Positions 1 to 13,500 are shown, counted from the stretch's first letter. The stretch is DNA of 64,000 nt from Sordariomycetes sp. S80-01Y (GCA_037042185.1 JAXQJY010000031.1:2356001-2420000), one strand, 5' to 3'. Numbers and translations: made by a program. The notes: generated by a model not told the origin, from the sequence alone.

Positions 1-1398
1 AGCCAGAACAGACGTTGGAGACTCACGACGGATCAACCCAGATAAACTTTGCAAAGTTACGAATGAACCACTAAGATGACACAGCAACTTACGCCTCAGT
101 TACAAAGCTCAAATGGCCCAGAGTGAATGGATTTGGGTTTACGAGGTGGCAATAAGACACATGCACATCTCGGCAAGGCAACAGAGTTTGCCGCGAGAGA
201 CGGAAGATGTTTAGTGGTCGCCAATCCGAACTCTTCGCAAATTTTGTGCTTTATAAGTCCATATTCATTCTCCTTGGAAATGCAGAGTGATGAGTACTTG
301 TCCCTCAACAGACTCGGCGCGATTGGTACTTATTCATCATGACAAGCTGGTCATACCCCTGGAAGTTGACCACCCCTCTCTTCATGGCGCCACTGCTTTC
401 AATAACGAATCTAATGTGGACCACTGGTAATTAATATTAAGTCCATACATATATCCGTGAAGCCACTGTACTGATCTTCCCCGGATGTCACGCATCCATG
501 GCGTGTATTTTACTCTGTTCTTCACCCTCACCAATCCGTCGCGATCAATGGGCGAAGAGGGGGCTTCTAATGCTCAACACTGGTTCAGGGGATTTCAAAT
601 TCTTTCTGAGTAATATCAAATCTTCCGATTCGTATTTAACTTGGTTCGCATGCCAGGGAAGCGTAGAGAACCTCGATTTCAACCGTGGAGTTGTCATCAG
701 ACTCGAAGGAGGGTCTCCAGGGCGACACGTGACAGTGTTACCGTCAAAATTAAAGGACGTGACTTGCTATACGAAAATACGATCAAGTTTTGTCTAGATC
801 AAGTTTTGTTTACTCTTCCTTCTGGTAGAGCGAGCACAGGCTGGTGTGGCGGGCTTCTCATGGAAAAGGACCATCAAGGCGTTGACCAGTGTCTCCGAGT
901 CTTAGTGAAACCGAAGCCTAGGCCAGATGATATTTCAGATGATTATGGCATTCAACCTTGGGTCAGGAGTTCCTCGCGCGCGATTGGCTGAGCTTTTAGT
1001 GGCATGATCTTGACTGGCGGTTTGGGCGAAGCCTGTGGCATTTGCATATCAGACCAGACCTGATATAAGAGAGCTTACCGCCTTATGAGCACCGCAGCTG
1101 ATCAAGAACCACGGCCCAACTTGTGACTGGGTGCATATAAAACTTCTAAGCATTGAGCTGGTACTGATATGAACCCGAAAACGGCTCACAAATACGGGTA
1201 GAAAGAGCCCAACTGGTAGGCACCAAGGAAGTGTCCCCAGTCAGCCAAGACAGCAACCAAGTAGAAGATTAGCCCAGGACATGTGATTAATATGTCAAGC
1301 TTTCGAGCAAAGCACTCTGAAAAGCTACGGAGAAGCTAGACTAAGTCTATCACCCTCGAATCATCCTGGGCTGCCTAACCCGAAATGAAGGGATGGCC
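1..1398. other. Intergenic region, no gene recognised
   Basis: No reading frame here carries a recognisable domain or the C-rich wobble pattern of the real genes. Only short ORFs occur. A 13-bp direct repeat lies at 781-809 (see separate entry). The P450 gene ends at 1399, so this is probably its 3' flank and the promoter or 3' flank of a gene to the left of the window. Confidence 0.5.
781..809. repeat. 13-bp direct repeat, two copies 3 bp apart
   Basis: The 13-mer GATCAAGTTTTGT occurs at 781-793 and again at 797-809, separated by CTA. Its function is unknown; it may be a chance or slippage duplication. Confidence 0.8.
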
Positions 1399-3164
1399 TT
1401 ACATGAGATCTTTGAAGTGGTCTCCCCTTGTCTTGAGCGTTAGCCGAGGCCCCTCCTGCGTGGAAGAAAAGATATCCCACAGCTGGAACTCCTGTGGCCT
1501 ATGCCTCCCATAGGCAGCACCAGGTGTGCCTTCGCCAGACTTCCCAGCATCACCGGGGGCGATCTCAAAGTCGAAGTACCACAGCATCTTGGCAACTACG
1601 AGACTGGCCTCCAAGTAAGCCATCGCTTTACCGGCGCACCCTCGTGGTCCAGTGGAAAAAGCTGCAAAGGCCTTGTTCATGTGAGAGAGGGTAGCTTCGT
1701 CGGCGTCAAGCCACCTTTCTGGCTTGTAGGTGAACGAGTCCGGGAAGTGGCTCTCGTCGTGGTGTAGACTGTAGAAGTTCACGCCAAAGTGCGTGCCCGG
1801 TGGAACCACGTGGCCATCGATGACCAGGGGTTGGTTTGGGTCTGCATCTGCGGCTACCTTTCGCCAGAGCGTACCGCTCACCGGGGGCGACATCCGGAGG
1901 GCTTCGTCAATGCAAGCGCGTAGATAGCGGCAACTCGAGAGCTTCGGCCCGCCCTGGATTTCCTCAGAGTTGGCGAAGGACCCGCGGATCTCCTGAGCTA
2001 GCCTTTGGTAGCATTGCGGGTAGCGGGAGAGGTAGAAGAAGACCGCACTCATCGCTGTGGCAGTGGTGTCTCCGCCTGCGTCATGTCAGGCAATTCGTTT
2101 CTTGAGCACGTAGGTCGTCGGACGTACCGGCGGGGAAAAAGAACATGGCTTCCGCCCAGACGTCGCTCATTCGCACATCCTTTGTCTCCTCGAGCTGGTC
2201 CACCACGTGCTTGTACAAGTCGGAATACTCGTCTTTCGGCTTCGACAGGCGAGTGGAGATCATCAAGTCCAGCATCTTGTAAAACTTGCGCAGCTCGAAA
2301 TGCGTGAGCAGGTCGGTCAAGGTCGAGAAGACCGAATTGCTCAGGAAGGGGAACTGCATCTTGACATTGTTTATACCGTTGCCGAAAGTCACAGCTTCGG
2401 GTAAAAATCGATACTGTTCCTCCGTCTGGGAGTTGAACGGGAAACCAAAGGCGAGGAATCCGACAATGTCGGAGCCCAGGCGGCGGACTCGCTCTGAGAC
2501 GTCGATGGAATCGCCCTTTTGGCTCGCCGCGAGCACTGTCTTCAGGAAAATGTTGATTTGCTCCTGCATCGTAGGTTCGAAGCCGCGAATGGCTCGCTCA
2601 GTGACGGCTGAGCCCACAAGCTTGCGCCTGACACGGTGTACATTGCGGTCCAAGGCGTTAAAGATACATACCTTCCCTGTCGTTGTAAGCGTGACGAGGT
2701 AGACGTCTGATTTTGTAACTCGTTCGTTGTTGTAGATGTCTGACCACCACGTTAGCAGTGTTAAGGTCGTCATGCCCGGCTAAACAAACCTTGCAGGGCT
2801 TTGGCCGAGCTGAATACTAGGCGATTGGGGCCGTGACGGATGACAGGGCCTGGAAGTCAGCTAACCGCCTTCCATGGGGCCAAAATCAAGGCTCTTTGCA
2901 TACCATACTCCTTGAGATCTCCGTAAGTTACCTGTGGAAGCCGAAGGCGCATCGAGTGCCAACCCCCGTATGCGTCCGTCAGCTTAGCGAGGAGCGGACC
3001 CGGGTACTTTCTCAGAGGGTGGAAGAAGACATTGTAGATCGAGAAGGTGAGCCACTGTTTACGTCAACCCTCCATCTCTCGGTCTCGGAGTTATCGCTTA
3101 CGTAGAAGACGAGGCCTGCTGCGCCGCACTGGACGAGCCGGGACACTGACAAGCCGAAAGGCAT
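1399..3164 (-). CDS. Cytochrome P450 monooxygenase (benzoate 4-monooxygenase-like), 520 aa
   Basis: Heme-thiolate monooxygenase, predicted to be anchored in the ER by its N-terminus and to hydroxylate or oxidise a small molecule. Five exons are inferred: 3164-3102, 3054-2904, 2849-2790, 2739-2128 and 2075-1399, summing to 1,563 nt in frame. Seen in the translation: a proline-rich hinge (HPLRKYPGPL), the I-helix motif AGGDTTAT created by the last splice, the ExxR helix (EALR) and the heme-binding FSTGPRGCAGK with its Cys ligand near the C-terminus. Length is normal for fungal P450s. It lies three genes from an HR-PKS with only a membrane protein and a hydrolase between, so tailoring of the polyketide is the likely role. 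Substrate cannot be told from sequence. Start is the Met that begins the hydrophobic N-terminal exon. Confidence 0.92.
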
Positions 3165-3832
3165 TGAGACGGAACAGCTTTGCCGAGCCCACCAAAGAAG
3201 TGAAGGTGAATTTTAATCACAGGCGGATTTAGAGTTCAACCTTTTCGAGAAAGCTTAAGCTTTATTCCTGGCCGGCCGCGTAGATAAGCTATAAGCGGAA
3301 GCCCCTCTCCATTTCTTCCGCCAACAGCCCGTGAGGCCCGACTGGCGCCCCTGTCGCGACAGCTGCTGCAGCGCCTCTGCAGACCGTCAAATGCCAAGTC
3401 CAGGATTCGATTGTTACAAGCGCAGACAGCCAATGTTACCTACATGATAATTAGCACCAGATCCCTGCCGACGACTGTGAGGGTTGCCCCCTGCATCAAC
3501 CCCGGCATGTCACCTGCTGGCGAAGGATCGAGGTCCAAGGATCCTGTGCGACATTGACGGGAGCTCTGCATGCTTATTCCAGAGCAAAGGCGAGCATCGC
3601 GATCTTTTTGTTCGTGCTTGCGCCTCTGGACGCCTGTATGGGGTGTAGATCATGTAGCGACACAGCAGCTTCGACAGAGTTCGTTTGCGCAGCGATTTAG
3701 CACCCACGCGAAGTCAAATCACTCGGGTACGGGTTAAGCTCCGAATACTTTTTGCATATCTACCTGACAACCTCCGAGCAATAGGTTAAACTGGGCAGTT
3801 CAATTCTTCTACGGAACAGAAAGCATCATCAC
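3165..3832. other. Intergenic region between P450 and SAT4-type membrane protein
   Basis: About 670 bp. It holds the promoter of the P450 (leftward) and the 3' flank of the membrane-protein gene. No gene recognised and no clear TATA box near the P450 start. Confidence 0.5.
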
Positions 3833-5251
3833 TTATACCCTGCCCTCCCAAGGATGCTGGCGGTCGAAGTCGCCCAAACCACGTCGGCCACCTGGCACCC
3901 GCTCTTCCGACGTAGTGAACTTGGTAGTGCGCACGATAGCTGGACCCTGGCGAGGCATGTCGTTGAGATGGTCAGTCGACTCTGACGAGTACGAGCTCTT
4001 CTTCGCCACCGAAATCTTGTTCAGGGCCACGCTGCTCTCGTCCAGCTTGTGATAGGCGTCGATGCTGCCTTGTGACCTCGGCATCCCTTGTCCACGCGAG
4101 TTGGCTGATCTTTCGGAGCTCTTGCCGGCTGACCTGCCAGTCAAAGACTTGAAAGTGGATCGGATAGAGCTTCCAAGCTTGCTCTCCTTGAAGGCGCGGG
4201 GGAACGTAGGCGTGCCGAAGATGATGAATCCGCAAGTCATTTCTGCAATACAAGCAAAGATGACCGGTGTCAACGTATACGTAACATCAGGGCTGCCGGC
4301 GTAGGCTGCGTTGGAGATTAGACGAAAGCATGCCGAGGCGCAACCACTACATCTTGTTTAGCAAAGTTCCTTCACGTGTGACACTAGGCGCGTGGGTATA
4401 CTCACGCCAGACCGACCGAAAACATGATGGAAACGCCGATCTTCTGCCTTATGTTCATCTGCAAGCTCCAGATGACTTTCTGCGGTAGCAGCAGCACCAT
4501 GATGTCGAAAAACAGATGGATCGAAGCTGTTGCGAGCTCCAATGCTGCCTTGTCTATGCACTCCGGGTTCGGAACTGTAAACTTCCAGATGGCATCGTAG
4601 GGTCGGCACTCGAGGAAGAGGGCGACAACGCCGCCAACGACCATAATAACCAAACCAGAAATCAGGGCGCAGCAAGTCCAGAAGAAAGCATTGCGCGTGC
4701 CGGTCGGGACGAAAATTCGCGTCCATTCGAGCAGAATTGCCGTCTTGATAAGCGGGTTGGCGAAGGCGTAGGAAACAGAGCCGATGTGTACGACCTGGAC
4801 TGTCAGTCTCGCGAGTGGCGTCGGAGGCTTTCTTGACTCACCCAGCGGATGTTTTGCAGATTCCTCAAGGAGACATCCCACTGGTGAACGTAGAATCCCG
4901 CGTACTTTGGCACGTTGAAGGCACACCAAATGAACCCAAGGTACGGCCCAAATGCCGCAAGCATGATGACTGCTTGTGTTATTAACCAGAAACAATACCA
5001 TGCCGGATGTACTTACACTCCTCGATGTTGACCTTTTTAATACTGAATATCTTGACGTAAAGACGCGTGAGAACAGAGAACGAAGCCAGGAACAGCATTA
5101 GTCCAACCACGCCGTAGCCAGTGGCATTCTCGTTTGGTGGGTTCTCGAACTGCGGCGGTTTGCCTTCTGGATGCGCCAAAGCTGGATATTCGAGGTACAT
5201 ATCCTGCTCCTCCTTTGGGAGGAACGGAAGCTGGGCGAGCAGCTCTGCCAT
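3833..5251 (-). CDS. SAT4/rhodopsin-domain integral membrane protein, 421 aa
   Basis: Seven-helix fungal membrane protein of the rhodopsin-like SAT4 family (also called PTH11-like in some annotations); biochemical role mostly unknown. Four exons inferred: 5251-5017, 4969-4842, 4794-4406 and 4346-3833 (1,266 nt). Hydrophobic segments are visible from about residue 45 (GVVGLMLFLASFSVLTRLY) through the family-typical stretch around residues 150-260, including an ECRP segment after a long helix and a PNPEC segment. The C-terminal 120 residues are polar and Ser/Arg-rich, probably cytosolic. Such genes are often found inside or beside secondary-metabolite clusters, and here it sits between the P450 and the FSH hydrolase on the same strand. 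A receptor or transport-accessory role is inference only. Confidence 0.88.
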
Positions 5252-6169
5252 TATCGCTGATGGAGGAGATGCGTAGCTGCTGTTTACCGTCTTGACAAGT
5301 ACTATGTTCAGCAGATGTTGAACAGACGGGCGCGGTCATGAATTTCAGTCTTGTCTCAAACTTCGGTTATGAACGAGCAGATTTGCTGTCCTTGATTGCC
5401 TCCCTCGAGGGCTTACTCCTTCGAACCGCCTCTTGCTTGCATCTATGAGCCGGAATCTGCAACCAGACTGCAGACTGGGGTAACATTGGAGGATTCACCT
5501 CTGCAGCCACACCGGATGCCGACCCGCGCCGTACCGATGAAGACAAAGCTCGTGCTCGACCAAAATGGCAGGGACGCGGAATCAGAGGCGCATGCGGCCG
5601 CGGTCTCCAGGATGTCAACGGGCGCCGTTGAAGCTCATAAGCCACCAACCGCCATCGAAACAAGGTTGTGACTAGTCGAGACGGCCCGCATCCGCTAAGC
5701 CCAAGGGGCCTTCGGGGCGATCTGTCATCCTTCCGACGACAGGTGGAGGGCCAAAGAGATGCAGATCTGTGTGTGAATTCTGACACGGTGCGTAAGCTAT
5801 CGATCAGGGTTGGACATTGGCTCATCTAATCCCACCTTCCGATTGGGAGCCCCCGACAGGTTCGGACTCCAAACCTCACAGTCCAGGGATCTCATGCAAC
5901 CCGGTCTTAGGGCGCTCCCTGCGGCACAATTGGCTGCTGAACGAACGACGTTACAGCCGCTGGAGGACACTGTCAGTATTCGTCAACCGCCTCAGCCGCC
6001 CCCTGTCAACTGCGCCGCAGCGCAACATCCCTGCTGGCACCTGTTGATACAGAGCCTACGATCGCAGAGCCTGACCAGGCGTGATAAGGAGCGGCTGGAG
6101 TTGTGTAAGTTTCGCATTTGCGTCTCATTCAGTTCCTGCCAAGAGGTAATCAGACGCTCGCGAAGAACC
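5252..6169. other. Intergenic region, no gene recognised
   Basis: About 920 bp between the membrane-protein start and the hydrolase stop. ORFs present on both strands have no family features. It should contain the promoter of the membrane protein. Confidence 0.5.
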
Positions 6170-6976
6170 TTAAGCCCGAGCTCTCTCGATTGTGCGGTCT
6201 ATGGCACGGATCGCCAAATCTAGGCCCTCGTTACCCTTGGCCCCCGGTACGTCGTGGCCCAGCTTGTGAACGAAGATCTCGCGCACGTGCGCCGCAGACA
6301 GACTGGCCACAACTTTAGCCGACGTTTCACTCACATCGTCGACGTCTGACCACATGTGCGCAGTCGGCACGTTGATCAGCGCGCCATCCGGCTGTGCCTC
6401 TATCCAGCGCACTTTGCCCTGGTCGAGCAGCGCGTCCGGGTCGAACGGTGCCGCCGAGCTGAAGAAGACAGCGCATCTGAAATTGCCAAAGGGCCGCCTG
6501 GCGTCCTCGATCAGAAGGAACGCCGCGATTCCTCCACCTTCGGAGAACCCAAGCAGGCCGTCAAATGGACCTTGCTCTGCCACCAATTCTTTCAGGTCTT
6601 CTAGAAGCTCACGAATTTGGTTGACATCTTCGCCGACGTACCGGTAGTGCTCGTCAGTGATTTCCTCAGCTCCTTTCCGTAGACGTGTCAGCCAGGCGTC
6701 TCGTGGCCGCCAGCGGCAGCATCCGCAAAGACTCACCCGGTGCTGGCTCGGTAACGATCGTCCCGTTCACAAAGACGAACTCGTGCTCTCGATCGAATGC
6801 TTGGCGAATCCTTTCTAAGAATGTCAATGCCGTTGCCTGAAACGCTGTTATCGTGTTCCCGTACCGGTCTGCATCTCAAGGAGCTTCTGGGATTAGAAGA
6901 GTGGCGTTGGAACGGAGGTAACGCATCAACTGACCTGAGAGCTTGTCCCTTTGCCGTGGAAGCACAGGAAGCGCAT
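6170..6976 (-). CDS. FSH1/LovG-like serine hydrolase, 214 aa (probable trans-acting PKS release enzyme)
   Basis: Alpha/beta-hydrolase of the FSH1 (family of serine hydrolases) type. LovG of the lovastatin pathway, same family, releases the product from an HR-PKS lacking its own thioesterase. Four exons inferred: 6976-6935, 6886-6865 (only 22 nt), 6814-6737 and 6672-6170 (645 nt total). This path joins MRFLCFHGKGTSSQ to an LLEMQT motif and then to HEFVFVNGT, the usual FSH order, with introns of 48, 50 and 64 nt. The nucleophile is in GFSEGG, the likely acid is in the DVDDVSE segment, and the His is in KLGHDVPG. It is transcribed away from the PKS across a 570-bp shared promoter, which supports co-regulation and a product-release role. 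Confidence 0.87.
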
Positions 6977-7545
6977 CGCGGCTGCTACATGAGGATGAGA
7001 AGCCAGGAGCATCGATCCGAGAATGGACGACTCTGGTTGCCGGATATATGCGATAACATTCTGCGCCTCGGATCCTTCGATGGCAGAGTGCAACAGTCCC
7101 CCCTCCGTGGCGTACAAGACACGACGATCACTTGCAGGTATACCCCATTTTCCACACTAGTCTGATGCCGACCTGTCAAAAACCCATGTTAGCCTCCTGC
7201 AGAAGCGCTACTACATTCCACGGGCCTGCCTTTCATAGGATTGATCGTAATTGCCGGATCGGGATGCACTTTAGACGGATCCAGAACATGCTCGGAAAGG
7301 CAGCGAGATGTTCAGAGGATAGAGGAGCGTCCACTGTGAGGACTGTGAGCGAGTCTAGATCCAGTCTTCTGGAGGAAAGGACTTCCGGCATGGTCACTGG
7401 TATCCCGCTCCCAATTTACAGTACCTCCTTGTCGTCTCACTCTTCTTTGCATCACCGTCCCAAATCCCCGGTACGAGTTTGTTGGTCAGAGCTTGTCCCT
7501 TGTCAAAACGTCCGTGAAGGCTCAGATCTCAGCCGAGCGTAAAGC
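6977..7545. promoter_or_regulatory. Bidirectional promoter of FSH hydrolase and HR-PKS
   Basis: The 569-bp region separates two divergent start codons. It contains three copies of CGGATC on the + strand, at 7069-7074, 7255-7260 and 7276-7281. The last two are 21 bp apart, about two helical turns. CGG-core motifs are the usual targets of Zn2Cys6 regulators, but no regulator gene is visible in this part of the cluster. Confidence 0.6.
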
Positions 7546-10500
7546 ATGGAGAGCAATACGGACATTGCCATCATAGGGTTGGCCTTCAAACTGCCACAGG
7601 ACGTCGAAGATGTGTCGAGCCTGTGGCATACGCTCGAGCAGCGCCAGAATCTCATGACAGAGTGGCCCCAGTCCAGGGCGAGCTTGGACGGGTTCTATGA
7701 TGAGGAGGCGCGTGTAAACAGAGTAGGTAACGAATCTCCACCGGCATTATTCACGACTCACTATGCATAGCTATACAGCAAGGGAGCGCACTTCATCAAG
7801 CAAGACCCGGCTGTCTTTGACGCTCCATTCTTCTCAGTTACAGCCAAGGAGGCTGCAGCCATGGACCCGATGCAGCGGTGGACGCTCGAGACATCCTACA
7901 GGGCATTTGAAAACGGTTTGTCTCGCAGCCTTGCTCTGCCCGTCCATGCATCCGCTTACGTGCTGCTGCAGCGGGACTCCCAGCAGAGGCCCTCAAGGGG
8001 ACACCGACTGCCGTCTTCAGCGCTTCCATGTCTGACGATTATACCCGTATGGTCGCCAAGGACCCGGAGACGGCTCCGCGCATGACGATTACCGGCAGTG
8101 CGCTTTCCATCATCCCGAACAGGGTCAGCTGGTACTTCGACCTGCTTGGACCAAGCGTCCACGTGGATACTGCATGCTCGAGCAGCATGGTAGCGGTGGA
8201 CTTGGCCTGCCAGTCTCTGAGGAATGGAGATTCGACGACAGCGCTCGTGACTGGTGCTAATTTGATATTGGGACCCGAGGGCTCGGTTCTGCTGTCGAAT
8301 TTGAATTTTGTGTCCCCAGACAGCGTCTGCTACAGCTTCGACGCTCGGGCCAACGGATATGCGCGTGGAGAGGGAATCGCGGCAGTCGTGCTAAAGCCCG
8401 TAAGGAATGCGGTAGAGGACGGTGACATGATCAGGGCAGTCATTCGCGGGACTGCATCGAACCAAGACGGCCACACTCCTGGAATGACACAGCCCAGCAC
8501 TGCTGCACAGGAGAAGCTGGTGCGGCACGTGTACCAGAAGGCCGGTCTTTCCTTTGAATCGACCAGGTACGTCGAGGCTCACGGAACAGGCACCGCCGTC
8601 GGAGATCCCATAGAGGTGAAAGCTCTCGGCAGGGTCTTCAGGTCGAGCCGCTCACCACAAGATCCTCTTTACATGTAAGGCGAATACTCTTCCAAACGGG
8701 AAAGCCCCTAATCATGCTGGTGCAGAGGCTCTATAAAGTCCAACATCGGCCATCTTGAAGGAAGCAGTGGTCTCGGAGGGATCTTAAAGTCAATCTGTAA
8801 GTTCAGCAACCTATGGCCTGGTGACCGCTTGCTAAGTGCATCAGTGATTCTGGAGAAAGGCATCATACCACCGAATGCGCTATTCGAGGATATGAACCCT
8901 GCCATTGATGCAGACTTCTACAACATTGTCGTCCCAAAAGATTGCGTCCCCTGGCCGGCACCCGGGCAGCGTAGACTGTCCGTCAACTCATTCGGATTCG
9001 GTGGAACGAATTCGCACGTCATCCTGGATGATGCGTATCACTACCTCCTTGAGCGTGGTCTGGAAGGCAACCATTGCACTTCTGCGTCTCCGGTCACTGT
9101 GCACAATGGTGATAGAGGGACCCCCAGGCCTGCCGCCAAGGTCAACGGAGCTCATGTCAAAGGCGCCACCCTTCTTGTGACTGATACCAATAGCATACCG
9201 GATGGTGGAGAGAGACAGATGAACGGATTCGCGCCTCAGCTTAAAGGTCCTGATACACACCTAAGCAGCAACGGCCACGGTCACGGAAGCCCAGAACGGA
9301 GCTCAAAACTCCTCGTCTTCTCCGCCCTCGACGAAAAGTCTCTAAAGCGGACACTGGACCAGTACCAGACTTTTTACACCCACCAAGTTCAGCCTTTCTC
9401 TGGTAAAATACCCCGCCTCGCCTACACCCTCGCTGCACGTCGAAGTCGCATGCTCTGGCGCTCCTTTGCCATCGCAGAAGACGCCTCAGACAGCCTCTCA
9501 GCGGCCAAGTCCGTGCGAGCCTCTGCTGAGGTGGGCATGGCGTTCGTGTTTACAGGCCAGGGGGCACAGTATGTGAACATGGGGACTGGGTTAATGCAGT
9601 ATCCGGTATACAAGCAGGCTTTGGAGAAGGTCGATGCACAGTACAAGAGACTCGGGTGTGCTTGGTCGATATTTGGTAAATACCCATCCCTCCAGGCATT
9701 CTAATTCTAACAACGCAGACGCCATCTCGGACCGAGCGTGTATCGATCGTCCAGAGTACAGTCAGCCCCTATCGACAGCTCTTCAAATAGCCTTGGTCGA
9801 ACTACTCAAGACATTCAATATCATTCCCAAGGCAGTCGTTGGCCACTCGTCCGGCGAAATAGCCGCAGCATACGCCATCGGAGCCCTTAGTCTTCCGTCC
9901 GCCTGCAAAGCCACTTACTTCAGGGGTCAGCTGGCTGGCAAGCTGCGCTCAGAGAGCCCTACCCCGGGCGCGATGATGTCGGTCAATCTGTCACAGGAGG
10001 ACATGGAAGCCCGCCTGAATACGTCTGAAGTTAAGGTCGCTTGTATCAACAGCCCCTCAAACTGCACCATCTCTGGGCCCGAGGGCAAGATCGATGAGCT
10101 CGAGGCTCAGCTCGACAAAGAAGAGATCTTCGCCCAGAAGCTCAAAACCGGTGTGGCGTACCACTCTCCCTCCATGCAAATTATCGCTCGAGAGTACGCC
10201 GAGCTCATGGGGTCGCTCGATACCGATGTAACAACGGGCATTCCCATGGTGTCCTCGGTGACAGGAAAGATGGTGCGGCCCAGGGAGCTGGCTAATGCGC
10301 AATACTGGGTCGACAACATGGTCTCGCCAGTCTGCTTCGCCACAGCTGTCGAGTCCCTCACCCAGACGAACAAACTCCGAGTTGCTATGGGCAGCATCAC
10401 CGACATTGTCGAAGTCGGTGCCCATTGCGCGCTCAAGCGTTCGGTTCAGGACACCGTTAATCGAGAGAGCCGAAAGCGGCAGCTTCGGTGCGACTCCGCG

Positions 10501-13500
10501 CTGAACAGAAACAAGCCTGCCCTACGTGCCATTCAGGAATTGGTTGGATCCCTTTACTGCTACGGGTACGATGTGTCTATTCCGGCGTTGAACCAGGACA
10601 AGGAGCGCAAGTTCTTGGCTGACTGTCCGCAATACCCCTTTGACACGTCGCAATCGTATTGGGCGGAGTCGCGCATGAGTCGAGACTTCCGCAAAAGGAT
10701 GGGCGTCAAAGGGGAGACCCTCGGGACTCGCTTCCACGACTGGAATCCTCTCGAGCCGCGATGGCGGAACTTCTGGAGCGTCGAGTCAACGCCATGGGTC
10801 GTTGACCACGTCATCAGCGGGACAACACTTCTTCCCGGGGCGGCGATGCTAGTGATGGCTATAGAGGCAGTCCAGCAAGCGGTTCCAGCTGAAAGATCCA
10901 TTAGGGGCTTTTTAATCAAGGAAGCTCACTTCTTGAATCCCATCGTCGTCAAGGAAGGAGATGGAAAGACGGAAACGGCTCTGCACCTGCTCCCAGTCCA
11001 GAAGTCGTACGAGAAGGAATCCGTCTGGTCAGACATCAAGATTTTCTCATATGTCGACGAAATTTGGACCGAGTGTTTCAGGGCTAGCGTACAGATTCAG
11101 TATGAGGAAGCGTCAGGTGAGGTTGATGGTGGTATGGAGAGGGAGCTTGAAAGGCTGAGGGTGATTGAGCAGTTCAGGGCAGCCAAAGTGTCTTGTCGGC
11201 AGCCCATCACCTCAGACGCTTTCTACCAAGACTCCCTGGACCGCGGTATGAGGTACGACGATTGGTTCAGAGTGCTGCAAGACATACACTGGGACGGCAG
11301 CAACACGGCCGTGGTCAAGATGGAGAACGGCGCGAAGCATAAGACTTCGAGCTTGGTCCATCCCGCCATCCTCGATGGCCTTTTCCAAGCACTTGTGCCC
11401 AGTGCGACTCAGGGGCTCACCATCGCTGCTGCTTACGTGCCCGTTTCTCTCCATGAGACCTGGATCTCGGCAGAGGGCTGGCAGTCTCAGTCCATCAACC
11501 TACACACCGTGCTCCGTAGGACCACGAGCAGCGGCAAGGAAGGCTTCGTTTCGGCGACCACAGAAGATGGTAAGGTCCTCTGTACGATGCAGAAGCTGAG
11601 CATGTCTGCCGTGAGCCAAGAGAATACTGATGAGGCTGATCGCAAACGCCTACTCTTTGGTGTCGACTGGAAGCCCCAGCTGAGTCTGCTTGAGCCAACC
11701 GAGCTGCATCAAATTTGCAAGGCGGACACGTACGTCAAGGACGAAGGTCTCATGATCAGCTACCGCGACAAGATGGACTCGCTCATGGATACCGTTCTCA
11801 ACATGACCCTGAAGAATATGAGTGCGGAAGATCATGTGAAGGTTCCGGAGTTTCTGAAGCGCCATGTTGTTTGGATGGAATATCATATTGCGCAGCTTAC
11901 TGCAAAGGGAGAGCTCCCAGCCGACATGAACAAAGAATCGATGGAGACCCGGCTCCAAGAGCTTGAGGCGCTGCACCCTCCATGGAAGCTGTTCACCGAG
12001 ATAGCTCGGCACGTCGAGCCCATCCTGCTTGGCCAGATTGACCCCCTTGAAGTCATCTTCGAGAGTAGACTGGCAGAGGCCTTTTACACCGATATGTTCG
12101 AGAGCACATGCGACGGTCGCTTCGAAGCCTTCCTCGACTTGGCGTCCCATGAACATCCCGGCCTGCGTGTGCTCGAAGTCGGCGCCGGCACTGGGGGCTT
12201 CACGACCCATGTGTTGAACGCCCTGCTGCGCATCGAAAAGCAGACTGGGTCTCTGCGCTTTGCCGAGTATACCTACACAGACATCTCGCCAACATTTTTC
12301 GAACCCGCAAGGGGAAAATGGTCCGCTATAGGCGAACGGATGACGTTTCGCGTCTTGAACCTCGAGCGTGACCTAGCGAGTCAGGGCCTCGAAGGGACGT
12401 ACGACCTGGTGATTGCCGGCAGCGTCGTCCACGCCACAGCAGATCTGACGGCTACGGTCTGCAACATTCGAAAGGCGCTCAAGGCGGGAGGCCATCTAGT
12501 GATGCTCGAGCCCGTCGCCCCCAAAGACGTCATAACCAACTTTGGCTTCGGTCTCGTTCCCGGATGGTGGCGTTGCGTCGAGGAGTGGCGGTCTTTGTGC
12601 CCAGCTATCACAGAGGGGGAGTGGGATATGTTCCTGAGAAATAACGGCTTTTCAGGCAATGACCTCGTACTGAGGGATTACAAAAGTCCCAGGTGTCACC
12701 TGCTGAGTGTCATAGTAACAAAGGCCCTCGGATTATCGGCGCCCACGGAGAGCGCTCTCATCGTCGGGGAGACGAAGACTAGCCTGCCGGGCCAGATCGT
12801 GTCTTCGCTGCAGGAGTTGAAAGACGTAGCGATTGGGGACAGGGTTGTCGTTGTTCTCGAGGACAAGCCATTCCTCGATGAAATCACCGTCGATGGGTTT
12901 GAGGCCCTCAAGGACCTCATCCGCCGAGTCGAGAGGCTACTCTGGGTCAGCTTCGCCAACATCAAAGAAGCAGACTTTGCGCGTCACAGCGTCATGAAGG
13001 GCTTCCTGAGGTCTATGAGGTCGGAACACATCGACAAGCATATCGTCACACTGGCTATTGAGTCTAGCGGGGACATTGATTATCTGCCCAAGGTCTTCGA
13101 GGCTACGTTCCAACGAGGGTCGCCCGAGGTTGAGTATGTCGTTCAAGACGGCCACCTCTCGACAGGCCGTGCCACGGAGGAGATCAAGCTCAACGACGCG
13201 ATGTGGTCTCTTGTATCGCCACAGCTGAAGGATAAGCCCTGGGGAGGCCAGCTAGAGCTTGTAGTTGGAAGTCCGGGCATGCTTGACACACTGCAATTCG
13301 TCGAGGCCAATGTCAATATGATAGGTCCCGACGAAGTCGAGATTGACTCCAGGGCCTGGGGGCTCAGCTTCCGCGACGTCTTTGTCGCCCTGGGTCGTCT
13401 GGACGATGGTGATTTGGGCTTCGACTGTGCCGGAGTCGTCACGAGGGTAGGTTCCAACTGCACAGCGTTCCAAACTGGCGACCGCGTGTGCATGATCTCG

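Noticed and set aside
6887-6976. Frameshift in the FSH hydrolase
   Set aside because: A 22-nt exon with two canonical introns restores the frame, so no mutation is needed.
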